DNA of 64,000 nucleotides from NCBI GenBank assembly GCA_029339195.1, contig JAPTJF010000066.1, positions 124,001 through 188,000 on the forward strand, written 5' to 3'. Both the position numbers and the translations under genes were made by a program. Source of the DNA: Micractinium sp. NFX-FRZ. Its lineage: Eukaryota; Chlorophyta; Trebouxiophyceae; Chlorellales; Chlorellaceae. This document shows positions 9,331 to 21,000 of this stretch, in pieces. Every line of letters begins with the position of its first letter. Position 1 is the first letter of the stretch. Under the pieces are notes generated by a model. That model was not told the DNA's origin and searched no databases. It saw only the letters and a program-made list of their open reading frames with translations.

Positions 9331-12300
9331 TCACTTGGAGGTCTCTTGTGAGGCCACCCCCTCCAGCCGGTCCTTGACCACCAGAGTGAAGAGGGCCAGG
9401 AAGGAGAGGAGCACCGCGGCAGAGAAGGCGGCCTCCGTGTTGTACTCCTGCGGGCAAGCAGGGTGAGGGGTGGGAGAGGCAGGGTGAGAGCGGGTGGATG
9501 GGAGGGGGAGAGGGGACGGTGCTTGGGGGGTGGGTGCCACCACGGCAGAGAAAGGAGGCCTCACTACTGTAGCGCGACAAGGGATTAGAGGAGGGGAGGG
9601 CAGGGGCAGCCTCGCGTGACGCCCAGCATTGCCCAGCCTGCGCCGCACAGCAAGGTAGTGCAGCATGCAGCACCCAGCCCTGCCCTCGCCCCAGCTTGCA
9701 TGCCGACTCCGCAAAGCGAGCGACCACAGCGCAGCCTGGCCCGGCAGGGCATGACACGGCACGGCGCAGCAGGCACAGCGCAGCATGCGCAGCGCCTCAC
9801 CTTGTACGCCGACTCCACATAGAGCGTGAGGGTCTGCGTCTGGCCGATGATGTTTCCTGAGATGACGGACACAGCACCAAACTCGCCCATCGCGCGCTGC
9901 GGAGGGGCGTTGCAGGACAGGGGGTGGAGGGGGAAGTCGTGAGGGGAGGCGAGTTATGGGCGGAGAAAAGGGAGCGCCAGCAGGGGCGCGGAGGCATTGT
10001 GGGGCAAGGCAAGTGCACGAGCCAGGCTGGATGACTGGGGGGGCGGAAGGCACAGGGTGGGGCGGGCCCACGGCTGGACATCGGGCACAGCACTGCATTA
10101 CACGCGGCACCAATCAAGCTGGCAGCACGGCTCAGTGCCCGCCGGCTCAGCACCCTTCCATCGCCGCCAGCTCAGCGCGCCGCCTGCCAGCTCAGCGCCT
10201 CTTCCACTCACCGCGTTTGTGAGGATGATGCCGTAGAGCAGGCCCCACCGGATGTTGGGCAGCGTCACGTTCCAAAACACCTGGAAGTCGTTGGCGCCCA
10301 GGGAGCTGCATCCATATCAGACGGGGGGCAGGCGGCAGTGTTGAAATTTCAGTCCTGCTGATGGAAGGGAGGGCATTTGCTATTGGAAGTCGTTTGGCGC
10401 CCAGGGACCAGCACGCATGTGTGAGAGGGGGGCAGGCGGCAGTTCGAAGGCTTACTCCTGCTTCCACCGTCCCAAAATCATTGCATCGCCTCCTCCCTTG
10501 CCATGCCCACCTGCCGACTGCCCCACAACCCGGACAACACACACGCCTTGAATGTTGCAACTATTATCAAGCTCGCCCGGGCCACCTGTTCTTCTGCCCC
10601 ATCCACCTGCCGACTGCCCCGCAACCCGGACAACGCATACGCCTTGATTTCATGGCACCATACCAACAGTTGCTCACCGCGCCGCCTCCTCCTCCGCCAT
10701 GTCCATCTGCTCCAGTATGGGCAGCAGCTCACGCACCACAAAGGGCATTGTGACAAACAGGGCGGCCAGGGCCATGCCTGGGGCGGGAGGGCGGCGGGGG
10801 GACGTTGAAGAATGTGTCGGGTTAGTGCAGCAGCATGCAGCGCGAGAAGAGTGAAGCATGAAGGCATGGCCACACAACAGCCAGGGCCATGCCTGGGTTG
10901 GGCAGAGGGGGAAGTGGGCAGGGCAGGGCGCGAGGGCAGGGCGCGAGTGATGGGCAGGGCACAGTCACGTGCCCACTTTTTACTGGGTACCCACGCAGGC
11001 CCTGGCCTGGGCAGACGCCTTCTGTGTGTTCCCACGTGGTGTTCACAAAGAGCTGGCCCCGGCGCAGCCCAGGCAGGCACGCCCTGGCCCTGTTGCGACA
11101 TGTCGAGGGCCCTGCCCCCCCCCCAACTGCCCGCCCCCCCGCCCACCTGGGAAAGCAAAGACGATGGGGAAGCCCCACTGCGCAATGAGGGGGGCAAACA
11201 GGCCCTTGCGGCCGTACAGCAGCACAAACATCATGCCTGCAAGGCGGGGGGCGCAACCATACAGGGCAAGCAAGGGTGAGAGAAGGCGCAAGCGTGCAGG
11301 TGTGCAGGCGTGCTGGCGGGAGCTCTTCAAACGGTGATGTGCCGTCAACCGGCCGCTACCATGCTGCCTCAGGCGCAGCAGCTGCCGCAGCCCTGGGTGT
11401 AACCCTGGGCTGCACGCAAGGCAGCTGAGGATAGAGGCAATGGGCACATACAGCTGGCAAGCATGAGTGCACCCCCATATACGTGCAGCAGCCAGCCAGC
11501 TGCCCCATATTCAACCCATGTTCAGCCCATGGGCAGCCAATCTTCAACCCATATTCAACCCATATTCAGCCCATGTTCAGCCCATGGGCAGCCCATGTTC
11601 AGCCCACCTGTGATGACGGGTGAGATAGAGAAGGGGAGGTCCAGCAGGGAGATGGCAAAGGTCTTGCCCCGGAACTCGTTGCGTGCAAGGAAGAGGGCAG
11701 CCTGCAACCCAGGGGGAGTGATGGCAGCGGAGCAACAGCTGTGGCTGGTGTGCTGTTGATGCTGATGCAAACTGGGGAGAGCAAAGCTGCAGAGGTGGAA
11801 GAGGCAGGCAGGCAGGCGGGCAGCCACCCGCCCACCACAGCCGCCACGCCTGCCCGCCTCGCCTGGATGCCAAACGCGGTGTTGACGGGCACCGCCACCG
11901 CCGAGAGCAGCAGCGTCATCTTGACTGCCTGCAGCCAGGAGAGCAGCAGGCAAACAGGCGCGCAGAGAGAGAGGGTGAGACCGGTGCAACGTGCCCGGCT
12001 TGAGGCAGGCCAGGGAATGAGGAAGCAGGGGTGCACGGACAGATTGCTGAAGGGGCGGCAGGGGCGCAGCTCCCGGCCGGGAATGGCACCCCGCTGTCCC
12101 AACTCGCAGCCCCTGCAGCTGCTTGAACCTGGGCTTGTGCGCCTCGCAGCCCTCTGCCTGTAGCCTACAAGAGGGCCGGTACTGCAGGCTGTGCATATGC
12201 CCACCACCCCAGCACCTGCACCGCCCTTGCACACACACACAAGCACGAGCACCTGCTGGAAGTCCGGCTCCTGCAGCGTCTCGAAGAAGGGCCCCATGCC

Positions 12301-12939
12301 GTGCGAGAAGGCTTGCACAAAGACGTTGATGAAGGGGATGATGACCACCAGCATCATGTAGCCAACTGCCACACCCACCAACGCCTTCTGACCCAGCGTC
12401 TCCACCTGCGGCAGGCATGCGAATGCACACAGGGCGGGCAGGTGGGTGCTGCGCTGGCAGGCGGGGGCTGCGCTCAATGTGCCTGCACACCCCGGGCGCG
12501 GTGGCTCATAGTGGAGGCGCCCTGCGGGCGTGCTGCAGCACCCAACACGGCCTGGCTGCCCCACATGGCGCCTCTTGCAGCACAGCGCAGCGCTTGAATA
12601 CCATCTACAGAGGCCCTAGCCGGTTCCCAAGCCCGCCCCCCCACGCACCGGCTTGCCGCCCCCGCCGCCGCCGCTCGCCACTATCTGCAGCTGCCCTCTA
12701 TGCAAGGGTCGTTGCTGCCGAAGCGGCCGGAGGCCCCATGGGGCCGCTAGCCGCTGTGCGGAGCGGGCCAGGCTGCCGCTGCTGCTCGCAGTAATGGGTG
12801 TGCCAGCAACAATAGGAGAGGCTGCTCGGAGACGCAGCCCCGCCCCTATCGGCGTCGCATGCGATGTGCTGCTAGCCTGCTGCCCACTTGCCAGCCTCTG
12901 AGACAGCAGCGAGCTGGGGGCGCCCAGGAGGAGCGCCAT
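9331..12939 (-). CDS. SULP2: Chloroplast sulfate ABC transporter permease, CysW type
   Basis: Membrane subunit of the inner-envelope sulfate importer, the counterpart of bacterial CysW and Chlamydomonas SulP2. Exons: 12939-12649, 12405-12253, 11928-11863, 11701-11608, 11236-11147, 10777-10678, 10305-10212, 9896-9801, 9447-9331, in frame for 366 residues. Residues 1-97 are Ser/Ala/Arg/Gly-rich and form a likely transit peptide. Six membrane helices follow. CysW signatures are [25 protein letters not shown], the ATPase-binding EEAARSLGA loop, [12 protein letters not shown] and [13 protein letters not shown]. These fit CysW better than CysT, which normally reads AVGEYGSV. Intron 3 uses a GC donor (CAG/GCGAGG). 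Introns 5 and 6 each hold a second copy of the next exon's start. It shares a promoter region with DPH1. The ATPase, binding protein and CysT partner are not in the window. Confidence 0.9.
10281..10411 (-). repeat. Duplicated exon start in SULP2 intron 6
   Basis: The start of exon 7 (bases around 10288-10305) recurs at about 10384-10411 with one inserted base, together with flanking intron sequence (a ggggggcaggcggcag block). The offset is about 97 bases. Confidence 0.75.
11510..11606 (-). repeat. Short tandem repeat abutting the SULP2 intron 4 donor
   Basis: Right after the donor, reading on the minus strand, the motif GGGCTGAACAT and its variants repeat at about 14-base spacing, roughly seven times. 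Confidence 0.75.
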
Positions 12940-13234
12940 TGTGCGGCCGAGGCCTTGGGAAGCAGTAGTCGCAATGCAGACAGCGTGAAGGAACCGGCAG
13001 ACTGACCGATCTGAGCTCCAGCAATTGGGAAGCACACACTGCAGGACACCTGGCAGGGCAGCACGACAGCACGTGTGGGGGCGCCACGAAACCTGCATCC
13101 CAACACCAGAAACACCACCCCAACGCACTCGGCACCCCACCACAGCCCCTGCCGCAGCGCATGCGGGCGCATGCGACAAGGCCGTGAGTCTTGAACACCG
13201 ACGAGCCAAAGCAACACAGCGGAGCGCCCTCCAA
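12940..13234. promoter_or_regulatory. Divergent promoter between SULP2 and DPH1
   Basis: Only 295 bases separate the two predicted start codons, which point away from each other. This segment must hold both 5' UTRs and both promoters. No clear TATA box is visible. Confidence 0.5.
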
Positions 13235-16200
13235 ATGGAGACCGATCATGAGCCGGCCCGGTTCAGCGGGCGGGCAGCAGCAAGCTTGGACCCAGCCAAC
13301 CCTCCCAGCACCAGCGGCGGCGGCGGCGCACTGGTGCCTGCAGCGGCTGGCGCCTCCCCGCGGCCGCCCACTGTTGTGCGCCGCGTGATTGGGCAGCAGG
13401 TGGGCCCCGAGGGCTGCCATACTGTGCGTCTGACTGTTCTGCCATGCCTCCCCATTGCTTGTCAGCAAGGTTGCAGCCCTGCCTGAACCACCCAACAGGT
13501 GCACCGCCGCCAGATGCACCGCCCCTGGCAGCACCTCGCCTCCGGTGCGGTCCTTGGCCCCTTCCCATCCACCCCTCCCTTGGACCCACTGGCAGGTGCC
13601 CGCCGACATCCTGAACAATGCCGCGCTCAACGCCGCCATCGCCCTGCTCCCCGGCAACTACAACTTTGAGATCCACAAGACGGTGTGGCGCATCCGCCAG
13701 GCGGGGGCGCGCCGCATCGCGCTGCAGTTCCCAGAGGGCCTCCTCATGTATGCCTGCGTGATTGCAGACATCCTGGAAGGGTGAGGGGGGCGGGGGGGAG
13801 GGCAGGGGAGGGCAGTCTGGCATGTTACTTGTATGCCTGCGTGATTGCAGAGGGGGCAGGGGGCGTCCCCCATTGTTACTTGTTTGCCTGCGTGATTGCA
13901 GGCATCCTGGAAGGGTGAGGGGGAGGTGGGTGGAGGGCAGGGGAGGGCAGTCTGGCATCTTTCTTGTATGCCTGCGTGATTGCAGAGGGGGCAGGGGGCG
14001 TCCCCCATTGCTCCTTGTATGCCTGCGTGATTGCAGACATCCTGGAAGGGTGAGGTGGGCGGGGGGAAGGGAGTGCTGCAAACGTACTTGTATGACTCAG
14101 CTGCTCTGTCTCACGTCACAGTGTCCCCCCTCTAATCATCTGGGTCTTCCTGCACCTTTCTGTGTCTCTTTCTTTGCCCTTTGCCCCGTTGTGCGGCAGT
14201 GGAGCAAACGTGTTTTAGGGGCATTGGTTTGTCGTTCGCCTCCTTCCCTCTGCGCCACTCACGTTGCTTTTCTCGTCCGTATCTCTACCTGTGCCCTGGT
14301 CCCAGGTTTGCGGCAGTGGAGCAGACGTTCATCATGGGCGACGTCACCTTTGGCGCCTGCTGCGTTGATGATTACTCGGCAGAGGCCCTGGGGGCGGACT
14401 TTCTGGTGAGAGCGGGAGTATCACAGGCAGGGCAGGCAGGGTGGCGTGATCAGTGTACGCTGATGCAGCAGGACGGGTGCTGTCCCAGAGACCCAGTCGA
14501 CGGAGAAGCCTGCCCCGGGGGCAGGAGCCTGCCCGGAGAGACAGGACTGTCTTGTGAGAGGCAGGCTGGGGTTGATGGTGGGCATGTGATCCCTGAGACG
14601 GGCACGCTCTGCTGCTGCCCCTCTTCCCCTGCCCACCGCCGGCGGTGCGTCAGCCTCTGTCCCTGCCACCCCTGCCGCCCCTCGCCTGCCCCGCTGCCTG
14701 GTGGTCCGCTCCGCCCACTCCTGCCTCGTCCCTGTGTGGCCCTCCCCTCCCCTCTCGGAGGGCTCCCCAACACTGCTGCACACTCCATCTTTGTGTTCTC
14801 CCAACCTGCACACTCGTTATTTCCCCTCTCCCAACCGGCACACGGCTTCATTCCGTCCTCACACTTCACACATAACCTCCTTCCTTTCCTTTCCTTTCCT
14901 TCCCTGCAGGTCCACTACGGACACTCCTGCCTGGTGCCTGTCGACATCACCTCCCTCCCCTGCATGTACGTCTTTGTGGACATCAAAATGGACACGCAGC
15001 ACTTTGTGGACACAGTCAGGTGGGCGAGGGAGGCAGCGTTTGTGGGGCATTGCGTTTTGGAGGCAGCCAGGTGGGCGGGGAAAGCAGCGGGGTGTTGCAT
15101 CTGTGGACACAGTCAGGAAGGCAGGGAACGGCAGCGGGGTGTTGCCGTTGTGGTGTGCAGGGCGAGAAAGGGGACTCGCAGTCGGTTGGCATCGAGATGA
15201 GACGCCAAACAGCACGTTTGTTGGGACGTGCCGCGTGCTTGTGCCCCCCAATACCCTCAGTACGTGTGCCTGCCCCCTCCACGTCCTCGCTACCCCCGCA
15301 GGCACAACTTCCCGCCCAGCAGCCGGCTGGTGCTTGCCGGAACCATCCAGTTTGCCTCCTGCATCCAGGCAGCCCGGCAGCAGCTGGCAGCCGACTACCC
15401 ACACCTCACGGTACCGCAGGTGGGTACTGCAGGGCTCTGATCCAGTACAACCAGTCAGCCGTGTACCGCATCGTGGGCCCCGCCTGCCCGCTTGCCTCCC
15501 GGACTAGCCCCCCTTGGAAGCTGCCTGATGAGGGCTGTTTCCTGGGAACTGGGCTGCTGAGCCCTGGGCTGCCGGGCTGTTGGGGGCTGGGCTGTGGGAT
15601 GCTGCTGGGCTGTGGGACTGCTGCTGGGGCGTGGGATGCCGCTGTGCTGCTGGGGCCTGGGATGCTGCTGGGCTGCTGGGGCCTGTGCTGGGAGTGCTGC
15701 TGCGCTGGGCTGTTGGTGATGCGCTGCGTGTGTGCTGACTGCTTGTCGGCCTTGCCCGCCCACCCCTGCCCACCCCCGCTCCCGCTCACCGCCGGTCCAC
15801 CACGCTGCCTTCCCGCCCACCCGCAGTCGCGCCCGCTGTCCCCCGGAGAGGTGCTGGGCTGCACAGCGCCCAAGGTTGCGGGGGAGCACGACGCAATCGT
15901 GTTTGTGGCTGACGGCCGTTTCCACTTGGAGGCACTCATGATCGCGAACCCCCACATCCCGGCGTACCGGTAAGCACATGGTCGTGGGTGAGCCTGCGTG
16001 TGCTGTGCGCATGCTGTGTGTGCGTGCCCGTGAGCATGTGAGCATGTGCTGTGCACGTGTGCTGCGCGCATTTGCTGTGCCCATGAGCACTGTGTGCATC
16101 ATGTGTGCGCAGTCTGTGCACGCGTGCTTCCTCTGCATGCGTGCGTGAGCAGGCACCCATGCAGGGCCTGCGGGTGTGCGTGCTGCGTGCCATGCGTGCG

Positions 16201-17694
16201 TGCATGACTGTGCTGCATGCCTGGGCACAAGTGCGGGTTCTGCGCTGGCATGCTCGGCTGCAGCGAGGCAATCGAGAGTTGGTCAGTGGCCCTGCCGGCT
16301 GCACCCTGCTGCCCCTGCGACGCACGTCTCCATGATGTGAAAACCTTTCTACCCACATGCTGACCTGGCAGGTACGACCCCTACCCCCGCCAACTCACCA
16401 AGGAGACCTACGACCACGAGGGCATGCAGGCAAGCAGCTTGCTGCCGGCTGTACCCGGCTATGCTCACGACCGTTGTGCTGCAGTCTCACAGCGTGTGGT
16501 GCATGGGGAGATTGGGAGCTCGAGTGCGTGGGTTGTGTCCACGAGAGGTCGAGGGGCGCAACCTGTGCCCAGGGTGTCTTGTTGGCTGTCGCTGTCCCTT
16601 TCTCGGGGGAGGCCTTGATGGGCTGCCCGCACATTCCTGTCTGCAGGCGGCGCGGCGGGCAGCCATTGAGGCGGCGGCGGGGGCACGCAGCTGGGGGCTG
16701 GTGCTGGGCACGCTGGGGCGGCAGGGCAACCCGCGCATTCTGGAGCAGCTGCAGCGGCTGCTGGCGTCGCAGGGGCGGCAGTATGTGACGGTACTGCTTT
16801 CAGGTGGGCTGGCACTGGTGGCCGGTATGGTTGCTAGACAACGGGGTGGCGCGGTGGGCAGGCAGGCTCGCGTGGCCCTTGGCACAAGTGCTGGGCAGGT
16901 TGTGCGGGGTGTCCAGAAGCTTCTGGGCCAGCGACCATCAATCCGAACAGTGGCGGTGACACACTTGGATGTGCCGCCATTGATCACCAACCCAACGGCA
17001 TGGGCAGCAGTACGACTGTGCATATCCCTGCACAGGGCGCCTTTGCTTTGCATGCTTGAAGCGGGCACGGCAGGTGGCCCCCACCCCCCGGGCACCACTT
17101 CGAATCGCTGTTTGCTGCCTCCCCCCCAACCATGCGCGTGCAGAAGTGTCGCCACCCAAGCTGGCGGCTCTGTCACAGGGCATCGATGCATGGGTGCAGA
17201 TTGCCTGCCCGCGGCTGAGCATCGACTGGGGGGAGGGGTTCACCACGCCAACCTTGAACCCGTACGAGGTGGGTGCTGGCGGAGCCAATTGTGCATCAAT
17301 TCTGCACCACGCGCATGGTGCACGCAGCTGCGTAAATGGCGCCCGCCCCGTTAGACGCCCTGCACAGCTGTCGTGCAGCATTGGGTATGTTTCACTCGAC
17401 GGTCGACTGTACTGGCTGCCCTTTCCACCAACAACCCTAGCTTGCCCCGCCCCGCCGCACCGCGCCCTGTGCCGCACGCCCCTGCAGGCCTTTGTGGCGC
17501 TGGGGGAGGTGGCTGGGTGGTGGGAGGAGGCCGACTCCTATCCCATGGACTATTACTCAGCAGAGGGAGGCGCCTGGGGCAGCACGTGGCACCGCAAGAA
17601 GGCGCGGCAACCTGGCGCGGGGCCGTCGCCGGCGGCGCTGGCGGCGGCCGCTCGCCGGGCTGCAGCTGTGGGTCAGGCGCCACCCATGCCTTGA
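13235..17694 (+). CDS. DPH1: Diphthamide biosynthesis protein 1 (DPH1)
   Basis: Subunit of the DPH1-DPH2 radical-SAM complex that moves a 3-amino-3-carboxypropyl group from SAM to a histidine of elongation factor 2, the first step of diphthamide synthesis in the cytosol. Exons: 13235-13399, 13596-13780, 14306-14405, 14910-15019, 15302-15419, 15827-15969, 16372-16429, 16647-16803, 17144-17268, 17488-17694, giving 455 residues, the usual length. Family blocks are [64 protein letters not shown] and [10 protein letters not shown]. The three cluster cysteines are probably C135 or C136, C238 and C367. Intron 7 uses a GC donor (CAG/GCAAGC). Intron 2 carries a 135-base tandem array copied from the end of exon 2, and a partial copy of the start of exon 3. 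Confidence 0.95.
13749..14055 (+). repeat. 135-base tandem array starting in DPH1 exon 2
   Basis: The word tgcctgcgtgattgcag occurs at 13751, 13834, 13885, 13969 and 14020. The copies at 13751, 13885 and 14020 continue into catcctggaagggtgagg, the exon end plus donor. The array therefore presents three near-identical 5' splice sites 134-135 bases apart, only the first of which is the natural exon end. Confidence 0.9.
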
Positions 17695-18038
17695 TCACTT
17701 TTGGAGGCTCGCTGTAACGTACCTGCGAGGCACGCTCTTGGTCTTTTCGAAGGGGGGGGCTGCTGGCCTTGCTGGCAAGGGGGGTGCAGGTTGCCTGGTC
17801 ACAGGCCGCTTTCGAGCGCCCTGCGCCTATCACAGGCGTTGTGCATCTGAACCAACGTTGCTTGACGGCTTTTGCGAGCCGGCACAGAGTCTCCAAGCCT
17901 GGTGCTGCTGCACAGGAGGGTGGAGCATGCCGTTTGAGCAAACCGACGCCGTTCCCGCCCTTTGCTGACCGCCCTGTTTCTATCGCACTCGCCTCCGTCA
18001 CGGCGGGACTAGCAGCAGGGCACCTTGCCGGTCTCGCG
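17695..18038 (+). other. Intergenic: DPH1 3' end and CBM20 gene promoter
   Basis: A TGTAA signal follows the DPH1 stop closely, so most of this 344-base gap is promoter and 5' UTR of the downstream gene. No coding exon is seen. Confidence 0.45.
17713..17717 (+). terminator. TGTAA poly(A) signal, DPH1
   Basis: TGTAA only 19 bases past the stop codon, which would give a very short 3' UTR. A later signal cannot be excluded. Confidence 0.45.
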
Positions 18039-21000
18039 ATGAGGTCCGGGCTCGCGATTACGCGGGCTCCCGCCCTCCATCCGGTGCCAACGAGCCTAGC
18101 GCGGCAATGTAGGGCTGCAGCAGCTGCCGGAGGCGCCCACGGACCAGGTGTGGCAGGCAGGCGCGGTCTCTTCGCTGCCGCCGCCAGTCCTGCGCCAGCT
18201 CCCGCTGCCCCACGTGCCAACTTGCACAGCTCACACCCTGTGCTTGCATGCCCACTGGCTGTTTTACTCTTCCCACTATTTTTCAGGGAGGGGCCTGCGG
18301 CAGCCCGATAGGAGCAACAGCAGCGGCGTGCGCCGCCTGCTGCGCAACACGGGCCGTGCCCCGATGGCCGACGCCACGGCTGCCCCCAGCGAGGCGCCGC
18401 CGGCGGGCGCTGCAGCCGCTGGCGCCGGGCTCAATGGCGTGGCACGGCACCACACCAACGGCTATGCCTCGTCCTCAGATGACGGCTATGCTTCTTCAGG
18501 GCACAGCACGCCTGAGGAGCGGCTGGCCAACAGCAGCGAGCTGTTGCGGCAGGTGCTGCAGCGGCGCGCCGAGCGCCTGCAGCGGCAGCAGGAGGCGACC
18601 GCTGCGATCGCGGCGCCGCCGGCAGCCACGCCCCCGCCACAGCAGCAGCAGCAGGCTGAGCCGCAGCAGCCGGAGGCCTACAAGCCAGGCTCATGGTCGC
18701 CTAGCGACGCTGCCCCGCGCGGCTACGTCCCGCCCTCAGCATCTGCACCCGCACCCGCAGCAGCGCCGCCGGCAGCCCCCAGCCTCAACGGCAGCGCGCC
18801 CACTGTAGGCAACGCCATGGTGCCTGCTCCCCAGACCGACTCCCGAGCGCTGCGGGCGGCGCAACGCGAGGAGCCGCTGGCGCCGCGCAAGCTCACCACC
18901 GTACGCTTCTGGCTCAAGTTCAAGGCAGAGTGGGGGCAGCGACTCAAGGTGGTGGGCAGCCACGAGGAGCTGGGTGAGTGGGTGCTGCTGGTCCATTACT
19001 GCTGACCAACTCGCATCACGTTGCTCCATTCCCGTGCGCCGTCAGGTGTGTGAGGTGCTGTCGCACTGCCCGCCCGCCCTCTAGGCTCACCCTGCCCGCT
19101 CCGCCTGGCCCGCTTCCTTGCAGGCGCCTGGGTCCTGGCCAAGGCTCCGGAGCTCAAGTGGTCTGAGGGGGACAACTGGCACACGACTGTGGAGCTGCCT
19201 GCGGGTGGGTGGGCTGCGTGCAGTCGCATGCTGGGAGGGGGGCGCCCGGTGCGGGCGGGGTGGCGGGTGGCGCTGATGCGGGCCCCACTGGCGGGGGCAA
19301 CAGCATGTCGGCTGCGCCGCTACATCCAGGCTCAGAGCCCCTGCTTGCACCCACCAGAGTTATCAGCTTGAAGCAGAGCAGGGCATCTGGAAGGCTGCCT
19401 GTTGGGTTTGAGAGTCCATCCCGCTGTGTGCCCGCACGCAATAGCCATGTACCGCACGCATCCCGCCACCTAAGCGTACCGGCATCAGTACCGGGCAGCT
19501 CCAAATCTGCTCCAGTTGGCCCCCACTGCCCCGCCGCGCTGCCTCTCACACTCTCCCTGCACTCACTGTACTGCAGGGGGTGTGGCGGAGTACAAGTATG
19601 TACTGCTGGACCACGGGGGCCACCACGCCGTGGCCTGGCAGGTAGGCAGGGACGCGGCGCAGTGCTTAGCATGTACAGGTGTATCGCTGGCGTTGCCTGC
19701 ATGGCTGCCACCTGTTCCTGCCCCCCTGGATTGCCTTCCCTGCACTTCCAGGAGAGCTCACTGGCGTGCCCGCCGCCTCCTGCTGCTCCACACGCCCGCC
19801 CACCCTCTGCCTGCTCACCCCCGCCGCAACCCCCGCCCCGCCCCGCCCCGCTCCGTGCCCGCCCCGTCCCGCCCCCTCTGCAGGAGGGCAACAACAGCGT
19901 GCTGGCCATCCGTGGGGGCGACGACCTCGTTGAGGTGTTTGACAACTGGGGAGGGGCCCCCGGTGCTAAGCTTGTGGCGGATGGCGGGCAGCCGGTGACC
20001 CGGGAGCACCGCCTGCTGAGCTGGGCGGGGGAGATGGAGGCGCAGCTGGTGACCCAGCGTCAGGACCTGAGGCGCGCGCACATGGAGCTGGCGGCGGCGC
20101 GCGAGGTGAGCGGGCCTGCGGTACTGCTGCTGGCTGTACTGCGGTGGTGGTAATGCTGCCACTGCTGGCTGTGCCTGCGGGCAGCCCCGCGCTGGCGTGT
20201 GTGTGTGCATTTGTGTGGGTCGTGAGAAGGGCTTTGCTTCCGGGTTGCATGCCGGTGTGCGGGGGCCCAGCAGTGTGGCCCAAGCCTCCTTGCTAAACAC
20301 CTTCCCTCCCGATGTGGCATCCTGTGTGGCGTGCAGGAGGCGCGCGAGGCGCGGCTGGAGGCTCAGCAGCTGCGGGGCCTGTTGGCTGCGTCCAACGAGG
20401 TGCGCGTTGCACACACGCTTCTGGCACGTCTGACGCTGACGCTGTGGTTGAGGACACTGGGATGCATAGCCATCAACCGCGCATCACCTATGGCATCTGA
20501 CTCCACCTGACTCCCGCTGCCCTTCCAGCCCGCCCTCGTTCCCTCCCTGCCTGCCCTGCCTGCCCGCCTTCCTGTCCTTCCCACCTGCAGGACGCTTGGA
20601 TCAACACTTCCGTCGCCCCTCTGCCCCTGCCGCTGACTGCCCGCTGCCCTCCCTGCCTGCCCACACGCACGCACGCCTGCAGGACGCGCGCGAGGCCCGC
20701 GTGGAGTCGCAGCAGCTGCGCTCCCAGCTGGCGGCGGCCCAGATGGAGCGTGCAGAGACGCTGTCCATGCTCACCCACGCCCGGGCGCTGAACGAGGCCC
20801 TGCAGACCCAGGTGCGGCGCGCATGCTGTGCTGTGCTGTGCCCGGTGTGCTGTGCTGTACTGTGATGGTGTTGCGTTGGGTATCGCTGCCTGGGCGCTCA
20901 ACGAGGCCCTGCGCACCTACGGGTAGAGCGTATTGGAGCCAAATCAAAGTATTTGGTTATCAATGTAACACGTTGATAGAGCTCTCATTGGGTGAGGTGG

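Noticed and set aside
9331..12939. Calling the sulfate permease CysT (SulP1)
   Set aside because: The text [25 protein letters not shown] and [14 protein letters not shown] fits CysW; CysT normally has AVGEYGS and lacks the RWGLLYG block.
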